64,000 nt of DNA from Paenibacillus sp. MMS18-CY102 (GCF_009789195.1 NZ_WSTC01000022.1:36459-100458), one strand, 5' to 3'; shown: positions 24,889 through 34,096, counted from the stretch's first letter. The notes: generated by a model from the sequence alone, not told the origin. Translations and numbers: made by a program.

Positions 24889-25403
24889 CTCGATTCCCCT
24901 CGCTTTAGCGTAATAGCTTTCTTTCCCGAGCATACTCATCCGCTAGCCTTGCAGCCAGATCCCAAAGGCCCGGGGGACAATTCTCTGCTCCCTTGCTCCC
25001 ATACAACTCTCCGGTATCAAACAACCAGCCTCAAGCGTGGCCAGAGTCGTAGGAATTGCCCGATTTAAGCTAATTTACATCCATAATTGTCAATATGCTA
25101 TAAAACCGACCCTGTCTACCTTTCCGTACAAAATAGGTTCCTATCATCTGTTGGCAATCAAGGGTTATGCTCCCGTATGCCTACCGAATCGCCCATATGC
25201 ATCTCTGGCCCATGCTTGATCCATGGCCAAATATCCCCTGCGCCGAAAGGCGAGGGGATATTATTCTCTTAGCTATATTAAAAGGATTGCTTCAATTAAC
25301 TGGGCGATACGAAGAACGTCAGCCTGATGGTGTGGATATGTCCAAAATGATGCGGCTAACGCTCTCCCCGGGCAATCGCGATACGGTGCAGCTGTCGGAG
25401 GAT
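24889..25403. other. Long spacer with one hairpin and a decayed fragment
   Basis: This 515-nt stretch holds no intact gene. It should contain the LPMO promoter. At 25230-25263 there is a perfect hairpin (AATATCCCC / GGGGATATT, GAAA loop) followed by a T-rich tract on the plus strand. The last part is the histidine-kinase-like remnant described separately. Confidence 0.6.
25230..25263 (+). terminator. Possible terminator hairpin
   Basis: The stem AATATCCCCTGCGCC / GGCGAGGGGATATT has a GAAA tetraloop and is followed by ATTCTCTT. No intact plus-strand gene ends here, so it may be left over from a lost gene. Confidence 0.5.
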
Positions 25404-25409
25404 TTATGA
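25272..25409 (+). pseudogene. Fragment resembling a YesM-type histidine kinase
   Basis: The plus strand encodes ...GVDMSKMMRLTLSPGN and DTVQLSEDL and then stops. This resembles the segment after the phospho-His of YesM/LytS-type kinases, where a SxxMxRYxLxxxxxxVxLxxEL pattern is common. There is no start codon with a ribosome site and no kinase ATP-binding domain. I treat it as a gene remnant with low certainty. Confidence 0.35.
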
Positions 25410-26609
25410 CTGTGCCAATAAATTGATATACTGTTCTCTCGTAAGCCCGCTGTTTTCCCTGTTGAATTGATCCATCTCTATATCTTGTGCAAGACCGAAC
25501 CACTCCAAAACCTTCTGAAATAAGATTGTATGGTCCGGGTGCCGTAAGTCCAGTTTATTGATGAATAATGATTGGCTTTGCAACACGTTGATCAGATGCT
25601 GTTTGGGCAAACTTGTACATACACCGCGATTGGAAAAACGATTCCCACGCATCACATCCATTAATTCAATATCCTCTGATGCATACCGCGTTTCCTTCAT
25701 TCCACAACCCCAAGAAAACCGATAAACAGCATGTTCGGCCCCAGCATCCCGCGTATACTCCAAGTGCATAGGAAACTCAATATCTGCTTCAACTAACTTC
25801 TTATTTCCGACTATTTCATGGGTGCCCCAAATCATTTCGGTATCACTCATAACGTCAGCACGCAATAAACGATGCGAGTACACGTCATCAAGTGCTATAT
25901 CTTGATCTTTGGTTTTTATCTCAAACATTCTTATTAAAAGCGGTACCGTCATGAGAATATGCCATGGATGATTCTTAGGCACATGCTTCACTAATTGTTT
26001 AAACTCTCCGATAATTAGCCCGAAGCCATAATGCTCCCTATCGATTTCAAATCTAAATACGTCACCAACTTTATACTTAATGGTCCGGTGCGGCATTTCC
26101 CTCATTTTGTTTACCTTATCGAAATAATTAGCTGGGCATGTGTTTATGTAATGACGAATCCACGATTCCAGTTCAGAGATATGGCTTAAGTTCTTGTCCC
26201 CATCAATGGGAAGTGAAATATTATTTCTACCGTTATACGCGTGCACCATCGACCTATATCCTCCGCTTGTAAACGAAACATAGAAAGTGCACCCTGTAGG
26301 CATCGGGCTTAATAGGTTAGTTGGCGTTATTTTTTTCTCCTTGCCCCTGGCGGTTTTGGGCATAATAAATTGCCTGGCATTCGTGCTCAGTTCCGTATCA
26401 AACTCTTTATAGGTAAAGGTCCGAAAGAAATCAAAATGAATAACTTTTCTAATCGTATTCCCTTGATAAAATACGATGGTTCCCCTTTTAATTTCAACTT
26501 CTTCCCAATCCTCTTCTATTTGGTTGAGTCCAAAATACGGCCTGTGTTCATTCGTTAGCCGAAAAGAAAGATATTCTGATTGCTCGGCTTCTGGCATTTG
26601 ACTCCTCAT
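25404..26609 (-). CDS. Imm26-like domain protein of unknown function
   Basis: This is a 401-residue soluble protein. The middle part (IKYKVGDVFRFEIDREHYGFGLIIG) matches the start of Imm26-type immunity domains, which share a VGDxFxxxLxxGxYGFG pattern. The N-terminal 170 residues and the C-terminal 150 residues are not recognised, so the protein is much longer than a lone Imm26 domain. ATG 26609 has GAGGGG 7 nt upstream; ATG 26597 with TGAGGAG is an alternative. It starts 12 nt after the VOC gene stop and is probably cotranscribed with it. No toxin gene is adjacent. Confidence 0.6.
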   Translation of the reverse strand: MRSQMPEAEQSEYLSFRLTNEHRPYFGLNQIEEDWEEVEIKRGTIVFYQGNTIRKVIHFDFFRTFTYKEFDTELSTNARQFIMPKTARGKEKKITPTNLLSPMPTGCTFYVSFTSGGYRSMVHAYNGRNNISLPIDGDKNLSHISELESWIRHYINTCPANYFDKVNKMREMPHRTIKYKVGDVFRFEIDREHYGFGLIIGEFKQLVKHVPKNHPWHILMTVPLLIRMFEIKTKDQDIALDDVYSHRLLRADVMSDTEMIWGTHEIVGNKKLVEADIEFPMHLEYTRDAGAEHAVYRFSWGCGMKETRYASEDIELMDVMRGNRFSNRGVCTSLPKQHLINVLQSQSLFINKLDLRHPDHTILFQKVLEWFGLAQDIEMDQFNRENSGLTREQYINLLAQS

Positions 26610-26621
26610 ATTGTCGCCCCT

Positions 26622-27023
26622 CTAGTTACTCGGATTGGCCGCAAAGATCGAATGGATATTCCCCTCCGGATCGGCGAAAAACCCGTTTGTATGCCCCCAC
26701 GGCACTACTATTGGCTCGGTAATCGCTGTGGCCCCCTTCTCAACCCACTCTCCGAATAATTGATAAACTTCCTCTGGAGAATCACATTCAAAGTTAAGCT
26801 CGAAAGCTTGCCCTTTGCGTTCTTCAATAAAGGAAGGATGCTGATTCGTGTTGTCGGCCATTAACGGCTTGGAGCATATCGCTAGCCGAATCCCCTGATT
26901 TACGAACTCCACATAATGCTCCTCTTCAACCACGGTTTTAAATCCGATCACATCGCGATAAAAGCTGGCCAAGGCAGCCACGTCGTTAGCTAACAATGTT
27001 ATGCCCTCTAATTGAACTTTCAC
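26622..27023 (-). CDS. VOC/glyoxalase family protein
   Basis: This 133-residue VOC protein has the first module ITLLANDVAALASFYRDVIGF with the typical FYRDVxGF helix, and the second PWGHTNGFFADPEGNIHSIF with the conserved DPEGN turn. Metal-ligand type residues (His in EEHYVEF, Glu in AFELNFE, His in WGHT) are in place. It is the first gene of the pair with the Imm26-like protein. The substrate is unknown; families of this type include bleomycin/fosfomycin resistance proteins and dioxygenases. Confidence 0.87.
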   Translation of the reverse strand: MKVQLEGITLLANDVAALASFYRDVIGFKTVVEEEHYVEFVNQGIRLAICSKPLMADNTNQHPSFIEERKGQAFELNFECDSPEEVYQLFGEWVEKGATAITEPIVVPWGHTNGFFADPEGNIHSIFAANPSN

Positions 27024-27184
27024 CCTTCATCCCCCTTAACCGCCATTGTCCATTAGCGGATTATTTTTTCAAAGCAAACAAAAGGAATTTCCCGGCGAGG
27101 GAAATACAATTTTCGTTTTATAGGAACATCTGTTCCTATTTTGATGATACCATAACATTACTGCATTTTCCAGAAACATTTTGT

Positions 27185-27388
27185 ATGCCAAAAAAGGTCC
27201 AAGGATCTATTCGACCAAATTCATCGCAACATTATTTATTGAATAAAAAAGCAGTCTTAATAGCTATAGCTACTATGTTGTCGGCGGCAACTATTTTTGG
27301 GGCGGCATATGCCAGCGGTACGATAAAAATCGTGGTTAATGGGAAAGAAGTTTCAACGGACGTTGCACTGCGAGCGATCTCACCATGA
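27185..27388 (+). pseudogene. Truncated copper-amine-oxidase-N-like secreted protein
   Basis: 67 codons encode a signal-peptide-like segment (AVLIAIATMLSAATIFGAAYAS), then TIKIVVNGKEVSTDV and ALRAIS before a stop. VNGKEV...LRAIS is the beginning and the middle of the copper amine oxidase N-terminal repeat with the part between them missing, so an internal deletion is likely. No ribosome site precedes the ATG. Confidence 0.45.
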
Positions 27389-27411
27389 AAAAAACCCGCA
27401 TTTCGCGGGTT
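27388..27411 (-). terminator. Terminator of the 99-residue protein gene
   Basis: On the minus strand the stem AACCCGCG / TGCGGGTT runs directly into TTTTTTT. Confidence 0.88.
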
Positions 27412-27435
27412 CTAAGGATTCATTTATACAATCAG

Positions 27436-27735
27436 TTAATTTTCCCCGATATCATGCTGGCCAACAATAAGCTTCACCGGCTCCAAAAATACGCGAGTGA
27501 CTGCCGGCTGTGCAATGAGGTCGATCTCAATATCTGTGACTTTATACCGGGTGATTTTGCCCTCCCGTTTATCGTAGACGACATTAAACTCCCTCAGGCC
27601 TAATTCATGCAAACGGACAGAGCAGCCCACCGACAAAGCAGCCGTTTCGTACTCCCCATGCTCGAATAATACTTCCGAAATAATCTCATCATCCATATCC
27701 ACAATCTTGACTTGTTGGCAAAATTGGTAGTTCAT
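27436..27735 (-). CDS. Hypothetical 99-residue protein
   Basis: This small soluble protein is rich in Val/Ile and acidic residues (FCQQVKIVDMDDEIISEVLFE). A C-terminal stretch VTDIEIDLIAQPAVTRVFLEP suggests an all-beta fold. GGGGAG sits 8 nt before the ATG and a good terminator follows, so it is a real single-gene unit. The family is not recognised. Confidence 0.65.
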   Translation of the reverse strand: MNYQFCQQVKIVDMDDEIISEVLFEHGEYETAALSVGCSVRLHELGLREFNVVYDKREGKITRYKVTDIEIDLIAQPAVTRVFLEPVKLIVGQHDIGEN

Positions 27736-27907
27736 TTGTAAATCTCCCCTTCCATTCCTAGATGTCGACGAACCTGCATGCGTCGTTCGTCCTATTCTTC
27801 TATATTATCGAATTTGTCATGTATTCGACAATAGTCAACACGCGTCGCACATGCCACTTCCTCTATAATAAAGGCATAAATTTACACTTTTACATGGAGG
27901 GGATGTT

Positions 27908-28948
27908 ATGGTTGCCGCAAAACTTCAACGCTTCAATTATCGGTTCCTCGCTATTGCTTCGTTTATTTTAATTTTTGATACGGCAGTTGTTCATACAATT
28001 GATGACCCGTTCCTTGTTTACGCGATCTTATTCGATTTCATGCTTGTGATTCCGTTCTTATACTGGCTATTCGTTATGCGGGCCAAAGGAAAATCGATCG
28101 CCAAAATCTTGCCCTTCCCTCTTCTAGGTGCTACAGCTGCCTGGGTTGCACTGCCAGCAACGCAGCGCGGTACGTACTGGCATACGGTGTGGCAGCTCGA
28201 AGCAGCTTTAATCGCTGTCGAGCTTGCCATTGTCGGATATGAACTCCGGCTAGCATACCGTCTTATACAGCGTTTCCGGCTCACCGCGAAGCAAGAGCCC
28301 AATACAGGAGAGGCTCTCCGCACAGCCATGTACGAGGGAGCCGGCAAGGGAAAGCTCGCCCGCTTCATGCTTCACGACCTTCTCGCGGTGTATTATCTGT
28401 TGTTTTCTTGGGGAAAGCAACGAACAACGGGCAGCACCGATTCTATAATAAGTTTCACCTACCACCGCAAAACAAGCCAGACGCTATACGCCGCGCTCAT
28501 TACTAAGGTTATCTTATTAGAAGGGCTCGCCATGCACCTGCTTCTTCAACAGTGGTCCCACTGGGCGGCATGGATCATGACCGCAGCCGATCTCTGGTTG
28601 CTTGCGCTAATCTGGGCCGACAGCCGCGCCTCGTTCCTGCAGCCCATCAAGCTCGACTCTAGCCAGCTTAAGCTTCGTTACGGTTTACGAATGCAGGCAG
28701 ATGTGCCGCTTGCCGCTATCGCCGCGGTTCGTTACTCAGCCGAGTACCACCCGAGCAAAGAAGAACATCGTGAATCAGCCATGCCGCATTTATCGACGCC
28801 CAATATACGGATAGAGCTAGCCTATCCCTTACTAATCGAAGAGCTTCTCTTTCAGCCCCGCACCGTCAGCCGCATTTATTTGGCGCTAGACGAGCCCAGC
28901 GAGTTTGTGCGGGCGATTGAACAAATGCGCGAGGGCAACAGCTGCTGA
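27908..28948 (+). CDS. Polytopic membrane protein of unknown function
   Basis: This 346-residue protein has about four membrane spans in the first 125 residues, a cytoplasmic loop (RLTAKQEPNTGEALRTAMYEGAGKGKLARFMLHDLLAVYYLLFSWG), two further spans near 205-245, and a soluble C-terminus ending in a region like bacterial PH domains. The start follows GGAGGGG. It is monocistronic, with a terminator 15 nt after the stop. I do not recognise a named family. Confidence 0.7.
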   Translation: MVAAKLQRFNYRFLAIASFILIFDTAVVHTIDDPFLVYAILFDFMLVIPFLYWLFVMRAKGKSIAKILPFPLLGATAAWVALPATQRGTYWHTVWQLEAALIAVELAIVGYELRLAYRLIQRFRLTAKQEPNTGEALRTAMYEGAGKGKLARFMLHDLLAVYYLLFSWGKQRTTGSTDSIISFTYHRKTSQTLYAALITKVILLEGLAMHLLLQQWSHWAAWIMTAADLWLLALIWADSRASFLQPIKLDSSQLKLRYGLRMQADVPLAAIAAVRYSAEYHPSKEEHRESAMPHLSTPNIRIELAYPLLIEELLFQPRTVSRIYLALDEPSEFVRAIEQMREGNSC

Positions 28949-28962
28949 TTATTTTTTATGCC

Positions 28963-28995
28963 AAGGCCAGTCTCCCTCAAGGGCTGGCCTTTTCT
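28963..28995 (+). terminator. Terminator of the membrane protein gene
   Basis: The stem AAGGCCAG / CTGGCCTT is followed by TTCT. Confidence 0.88.
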
Positions 28996-29149
28996 GCGCC
29001 GCGCCTTTTATAGGAAACCATAAATTATAACAGATTTAGTAAATATCTATAAGAAACTCCTATTTGCCAACAAAAGTCCAGAATGATAAAGTTCTATTAC
29101 TTATTAATTTTATAGACATTATCGGAAATGTTATCAAGGAGGAGTCCAC

Positions 29150-30697
29150 ATGCTGCTTTCACAGATAGTGCCCCACGTTGCACGAATGCATCCAACCAAC
29201 TATGCGATGAAATACAGAAACGAGTACATAACATATGAACAGTTATTGCATCAAGTAAGCTGTGTTGCCCATGGCATGCTGAAACTAGGCGTAAAACCCG
29301 GCGACCGTGTTGCTCTCCTGAGTGACCCGTGCCCCCATCTTGCTATTGCGGAGTGTGCCACGCTTGCCGTCGGTGCAATTCCGGTTACGTTATTTCCAGG
29401 CCTAGCGCCTGTCGAACTGCATCAAATCATTGATGACGCTGATCCTATTGCAATCGTCTATGACTCTAATCATGCGAAAATATCGGCGTGCATTTCTTCC
29501 CTCAAGGCTGTTCTCTCCATCCCGCTCGAGTCCGGACATAGTGCCCATTCCATTGAACGTTTTATTTCCACATCTCCGCCTCTTACAGCTTGGCATATAG
29601 CCAGCCCTGATGATATTGCGCTTATTATTTACACAGGAGGCACAACGGGGCGTTCCAAAGGTGTCATGCATTCCCATCGTACGATCAGCTATTGGTCGTT
29701 CATGGACCCAGCTAAGGGTGGCGGACACAATCCGACTAAGAAGTTTCTTGTTCCCAATCAAGCGCATCTAACTGGCCAATTTATATTATGGACGACACTG
29801 TTCGAAGGCGGCTGCCTCATCTATCCAGCAAGCTACCCGCTACAAGCTAAGGAGGTTGTGGATCTCATTGAACGGGAGCAATTAAGGTTTTTAGGCACAG
29901 TCGGGTTACTTTTCCGGGATATCGTCAACTTAGAAGGCATACATACGCGAAACATGCAATCCATTGAGGGCATTTCATGCGGGGGAGCCCCTATTAGCGT
30001 GAAAACCTTGTCTAAAGCTCGCGAGGTTTTTCCTAACGCCCAAATCAATGAGGTTTATTCCCAAACGGAAAGCGGCCAGTTCATTAGTTACTTGTCGATA
30101 AACCAATGCTTTGCTGAGGGGAAGTTAACCCGGCTCTTATCAGTCGGCAACCCATCCCACATCATTCACTGGGGGCAGAAACCATTCGAAATCCGTATCG
30201 TCGATGAGAATGGCCATGATGTTAACCAAGGCGACGTGGGCGAAATTATTTGTAAAAGCGGCCAAATGATGCTCGGTTATTGGAATAACGTAGAGGAAAC
30301 GGCTAAAACGCTGAGGGATGGATGGCTCTATACCGGGGATCTGGGAAGATTCGATGAGGATGGCTATTTATATCTGCTGGATCGAAAGAAGGATCTTATT
30401 ATTGTCAGCGGTTCAAATGTTTACTGCTCTGAAGTAGAAGAAGTGTTGAGCAAGCACCCCTCCATTCGTGAGGTTGCTGTTATCGGAACGCCTCTGCCGG
30501 ATGAGGGTGAAGAAGTGGCGGCGGTGGTGACTCTTAAACCGCGATCATCAATTACGCTAAATGAGCTGCAGCAATTCTGCAGCCCGTATTTAGCCGACTA
30601 TAAATGGCCTACACGCTTAGAAATTGTTGAAGCGCTTGCCCGAACATCTGTAGGCAAACTAAACAAATCGGCAATGAAATCACAATACTGGCAATAG
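29150..30697 (+). CDS. AMP-binding acyl-CoA synthetase/ligase
   Basis: This 515-residue ANL-superfamily enzyme carries the P-loop core YTGGTTGRSKGVMHSH (about 162-177). It also has the adenylate motif NEVYSQTESG, the hinge YTGDLGRFDEDGYLYLLDRKKD and the C-terminal catalytic Lys in SVGKLNKSAMK. It activates a carboxylic acid as an acyl-AMP and transfers it to CoA or a carrier; chain length cannot be told. AAGGAGGAG precedes the ATG. It is alone, with no adjacent carrier, dehydrogenase or peptide-synthetase gene. Confidence 0.92.
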   Translation: MLLSQIVPHVARMHPTNYAMKYRNEYITYEQLLHQVSCVAHGMLKLGVKPGDRVALLSDPCPHLAIAECATLAVGAIPVTLFPGLAPVELHQIIDDADPIAIVYDSNHAKISACISSLKAVLSIPLESGHSAHSIERFISTSPPLTAWHIASPDDIALIIYTGGTTGRSKGVMHSHRTISYWSFMDPAKGGGHNPTKKFLVPNQAHLTGQFILWTTLFEGGCLIYPASYPLQAKEVVDLIEREQLRFLGTVGLLFRDIVNLEGIHTRNMQSIEGISCGGAPISVKTLSKAREVFPNAQINEVYSQTESGQFISYLSINQCFAEGKLTRLLSVGNPSHIIHWGQKPFEIRIVDENGHDVNQGDVGEIICKSGQMMLGYWNNVEETAKTLRDGWLYTGDLGRFDEDGYLYLLDRKKDLIIVSGSNVYCSEVEEVLSKHPSIREVAVIGTPLPDEGEEVAAVVTLKPRSSITLNELQQFCSPYLADYKWPTRLEIVEALARTSVGKLNKSAMKSQYWQ

Positions 30698-30806
30698 TGA
30701 ACCACGAACTACAAGCCGGTCTCACCAAAAACCCCTATGCCGAAAAATAAGAGGCCGCACGTTGCCGATGACACTTCTTTATTAAGAAATCTGTTTGATG
30801 TGAGCC

Positions 30807-30992
30807 CTAACGGACCGAGCGGCCCTTATTTGACCATAATCAGGCACTTCTGTGCTCTAACGGACTCAGCAGCCGCTATTTGACCCAAATCGTCCTCACG
30901 AGGCAGCTAAATGGCTAAATAACGGCTGTGGAGTCCGTTACGTTTGCAAAGGGCCTTTCTAGAAGGCGATAGCGGCCCTTGGGGTCCGTTAG
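30807..30992. repeat. Four-armed TAACGGAC repeat element, copy C
   Basis: The forward arms are at 30807-30835 and 30857-30886 and the inverted arms at 30913-30940 and 30965-30992. Read on the minus strand it aligns along its whole length with copy A, including CCCTTTGCAAA next to an arm and a CGTGAGG loop. The 308-nt spacer 30698-31005 shows nothing else. Confidence 0.85.
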
Positions 30993-31005
30993 AAAGAGGC
31001 ACTAC

Positions 31006-32016
31006 CTATTTCTTCAGCAAAAGATACAAGAAATACGGTCCGCCGATGAGCGCAACCATGATCCCTGCCGGAATGCCGGCCGGATCAACAAGATTGCGCC
31101 CGATCGTGTCGGCAAACAAGAGCAGCCACCCTCCCATTAAGACGGCTATCGGGACATAATACTGATGGCGGCGGCCAACGATTGCTTTCGCAATATGAGG
31201 AGCCATTAAGCCAACAAACGCGATGCCACCCGTTACGGACACCGCGGCAGCGGCAACTGCAACAGCCATCCCGAGCAGCAGCAAGCGGCTACGGTTGATG
31301 GCTACGCCTGCCCCAATGGCAACCGCTTCGTCCATTGCCAGCAGGTTAAGCACGTTTGACTTGTACAACGTGTACGGCAACAGAATGACGAGCCACGGCA
31401 ACAACGCCCATACGAACGGCCAATCCGCACCCCAGATGTTGCCCGCCAACCACTGCGCAATAAAGTCGACCTTCTTATAATCAGTAGACGAGATTAAGAC
31501 AACCATTAGACCAGACAAGGCGAGAGCGAAACCGATCCCCACCAGCACCAGTTTTTCAGGCTGTAAACCGGATTTTCTAGAATAAGCGAACAAGTAGATA
31601 AGTGCAGCTGTCACTAGTGCCCCTAAGAATGCGACAATCGGAAGCATATAAGCGAATGATTTTGGATCTAACGGCGCATATAAGAAAAATATAGATATCG
31701 CCACTCCAGCTCCCGCATTAATGCCAATAATGCCGGGATCGGCCAAGTCGTTCCGCGTAATTCCTTGCAGAATCGCGCCAGACAACGCTAGCGCCATGCC
31801 AGCCAGCAATGTGACGGCGATGCGCGGCAAGCGGATGGAGAACAGCACGAGATTTTCCTTAGTTGAGCCGTAACCGAACAATGTCTGGAATAGGCGATTA
31901 AAGGATAATGCACCGGAGCCTAAGCTCATGCCGACGATAATTGTTGCCGTGATGAGCAGCAGCATGCCTGCAATGATGGCCACCTGCTTCTTAACCTTCA
32001 CGTTCGCAGCCATCAT
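31006..32016 (-). CDS. FecCD-type siderophore ABC transporter permease 2
   Basis: This 336-residue permease has about ten membrane spans and the BtuC/FecCD signatures: TLLAGMALALSGAILQGITRNDLADPGIIGINAGAG and the C-terminal GGIAFVGLMAPHIAKAIVG coupling helix. It pairs with the upstream permease, overlapping it by ATGA, to form the channel for ferric siderophore uptake. No ATPase gene follows, so a shared ATPase encoded elsewhere (YusV/FhuC-like) is expected. Confidence 0.94.
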   Translation of the reverse strand: MMAANVKVKKQVAIIAGMLLLITATIIVGMSLGSGALSFNRLFQTLFGYGSTKENLVLFSIRLPRIAVTLLAGMALALSGAILQGITRNDLADPGIIGINAGAGVAISIFFLYAPLDPKSFAYMLPIVAFLGALVTAALIYLFAYSRKSGLQPEKLVLVGIGFALALSGLMVVLISSTDYKKVDFIAQWLAGNIWGADWPFVWALLPWLVILLPYTLYKSNVLNLLAMDEAVAIGAGVAINRSRLLLLGMAVAVAAAAVSVTGGIAFVGLMAPHIAKAIVGRRHQYYVPIAVLMGGWLLLFADTIGRNLVDPAGIPAGIMVALIGGPYFLYLLLKK

Positions 32017-33020
32017 AGCGCCTTCACCCCTTTACGTACAACGGCCAGGAAGAACGGAAGCCCGAATATAGCCATAATAGCCACGACTGGCGTCTCGAAT
32101 GGCGCGTGGACCGTTCGCCCAAGCGTATCTGCCATTAGCATAAACATAGCCCCCCAGATCACGGACATTGGAATAACGATGCGATAGTCGGTTCCGAACA
32201 GCGCCCTTACAATATGGGGAATCATCATCCCGATAAACGCCATATTGCCGACGAGTGCAACGGCAGCTCCCGCCAGCATAATAATGACAAGGTATAGAAC
32301 CGTTTTGACATAAGCCATGCGAATGCCTAGGCCGACCGCCGCTTCTTCATTTAAGCTCAAAATCGTAAGCGACTTGGACATGAGCATTGCAACAACAATC
32401 GCAACAATAATGACAGGGCTAATGGCTTGAACCTGTGCCCACGTCGTGCCAATCAGTCCCCCCGATGTCCACATGGTCACGTCTTTGGACGTTTTGGACA
32501 GGAGGCTAATGCCTTCCGACGCAGCAAGCAGAAACGCAGATACCGCTGAACCCGCCAGTACAATACGGAAAGGAGACAAGCCGCCTTTCTTCAACGAGCC
32601 TAGACCGATGACCAAAAACATGCCGAGTGCAGCCCCGAGGAAGCAGACGAGCATGATGCCCACGTAGTTCATTGCAGGCAACGCGGCCACAGCCAGTGCT
32701 AGTGACGCATTTGCCCCAGCAGTTAGCCCCAGGAGCCCTGGATCTGCAAGCGGATTGCGCGTCAAGCCCTGCATAATTGCACCGGCTACCGCTAGTGCAG
32801 CTCCAACAAGCACAGCCGCCACTTCACGCGGATAACGAATCTCCCGCAGCATGGCGATTTTATCATCATTCCCGCCTTGGTTTGTTAATATGGACCAGAG
32901 CTCGCGCAAGGTTACATCCTTCGCACCAAGCCACATTGCGAGTGAGAAGATGACTGCGAGCGCCACCAAGCTTAGTCCGATTTTGAGCGCAAAAGACTTT
33001 GGCTTCCGAATGCCGCTCAT
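32013..33020 (-). CDS. FecCD-type siderophore ABC transporter permease 1
   Basis: This 335-residue permease has the same family signatures: VLVGAALAVAGAIMQGLTRNPLADPGLLGLTAGAN and GNMAFIGMMIPHIVRALFG. It lies between the binding-protein gene and permease 2, and its stop overlaps the permease 2 start as ATGA. It follows the binding protein after a 113-nt spacer with a stable hairpin. The gene order without an ATPase matches the YfiY-YfiZ-YfhA layout known in Bacillus. Confidence 0.94.
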   Translation of the reverse strand: MSGIRKPKSFALKIGLSLVALAVIFSLAMWLGAKDVTLRELWSILTNQGGNDDKIAMLREIRYPREVAAVLVGAALAVAGAIMQGLTRNPLADPGLLGLTAGANASLALAVAALPAMNYVGIMLVCFLGAALGMFLVIGLGSLKKGGLSPFRIVLAGSAVSAFLLAASEGISLLSKTSKDVTMWTSGGLIGTTWAQVQAISPVIIVAIVVAMLMSKSLTILSLNEEAAVGLGIRMAYVKTVLYLVIIMLAGAAVALVGNMAFIGMMIPHIVRALFGTDYRIVIPMSVIWGAMFMLMADTLGRTVHAPFETPVVAIMAIFGLPFFLAVVRKGVKAL

Positions 33021-33055
33021 ATTGCCATTCCCCCTTCAAGGTCATAACAGGCAAG

Positions 33056-33106
33056 AAGAAGACCGAGGCAGCCTCAAGTTTAACTGAGGCAACTCGGCCT
33101 TCTTCA
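33056..33106 (-). terminator. Attenuating hairpin between binding protein and permeases
   Basis: A long stem GAAGGCCGAG-GCCTCA / TGAGGC-CTCGGTCTTC with short mismatches is followed by CTTCTTCTTG. Partial termination here would favour the binding protein over the permeases. Confidence 0.7.
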
Positions 33107-33133
33107 TCAGCCCGTGTGTACGTATGCAATTGC

Positions 33134-34096
33134 TTATTTCAAGAGGCCTTCTTTAAAGATGTTCAACAGGTATTCAAGTGTCGTCGGATCGCTATAAGAA
33201 GCAGCTTCCGTGTCGATCTCGATGACATGATTATTTTTTACAGCCGGAATTTTTGACCAAGCTTCCGACTTCATGAATGAGTTATCTCCCGTAGCGCTTC
33301 TGCTGAGAACGATATAGTCGCCAGCATAGTCGCTAAGCACTTCACTAGAGAGCGTGTAGTAGCCTGGTCCGAGCGCATCCTTCTTCACTTTCTCCGGCAT
33401 GTTTAAGCCCATTGCCTGATACAGGATTTCCGTTCCGCGCGCCCAGTTGTTGCCGAATACATAGAAGCTTTTCGAATCCGTTTCAAATACCGAAACCGTT
33501 GCATTCTCGCCGATTTTCGCTTTAATTTCTTTGCCAGCTTCTGCAGCCCGCTTCGTGAAATCGTCGATCCATGCTTGCGCTTCTTTCTCCTTGTTGAGCA
33601 GCTTGCCAATCTCGAGTTGCTGTGCCAGGTAGTCCAGTTTGCCCCACGTGTAGACGACAGTAGGAGCGATCTCTTTGAACTTATCCAGGTTTTTGTTATG
33701 CGTGCCTGCAATGATCAGGTCCGGCTCTAGCTCAATGATTTTCTCAAGGCTATCTTCGGAAACAACTTCCACACCCGCCAGCTTATCTTTAAAATGTGGG
33801 CTTTTGTTCGTCCACTCGTCTACGCCAACAACCGTTCCGTCCAGCGAGAGCACGTTTGGCGCGTTCGTCAGTGCCACAATGCGTTTTGGATCAGCTGGCA
33901 CTTCTACTGGGCCAAGCTCTGATTGGTACGTAATCGTGCCCGTCTTAGCCGGCTCATCGGTTGCAGCTGGCGTTTCAGCCTTAGCTGACTCGTTCGCGTT
34001 TGTGCTATTTGCTTTGTTGTCCTCATTTTTAGCTCCGCAAGCACTGATAAAGACAAACATCAAAATGATTAATGGAAGAAGCAGCTTTTTGCCCAT
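33134..34096 (-). CDS. Ferric-siderophore-binding lipoprotein
   Basis: This 320-residue lipoprotein has signal peptide and lipobox ISAC-G with lipidated Cys20. A short charged linker is followed by the class III binding fold (PADPKRIVALTNAPNVLSLD, LIIAGTHNKNLDKFKEIAPTVVYTWGKLDYL, a long backbone helix, then a second lobe). It captures an iron siderophore outside the membrane and delivers it to the FecCD pair. The Fur-type promoter upstream is clear. The siderophore class is unknown; the sequence resembles FhuD2/YfiY-type hydroxamate or carboxylate binders. Confidence 0.93.
   Translation of the reverse strand: MGKKLLLPLIILMFVFISACGAKNEDNKANSTNANESAKAETPAATDEPAKTGTITYQSELGPVEVPADPKRIVALTNAPNVLSLDGTVVGVDEWTNKSPHFKDKLAGVEVVSEDSLEKIIELEPDLIIAGTHNKNLDKFKEIAPTVVYTWGKLDYLAQQLEIGKLLNKEKEAQAWIDDFTKRAAEAGKEIKAKIGENATVSVFETDSKSFYVFGNNWARGTEILYQAMGLNMPEKVKKDALGPGYYTLSSEVLSDYAGDYIVLSRSATGDNSFMKSEAWSKIPAVKNNHVIEIDTEAASYSDPTTLEYLLNIFKEGLLK

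Noticed and set aside
29115..29131. ACATT-ATCGGA-AATGT inverted repeat as operator of the acyl-CoA synthetase gene
   Set aside because: Short, single, in an A/T-rich spacer and without an adjacent regulator gene; chance occurrence is likely.
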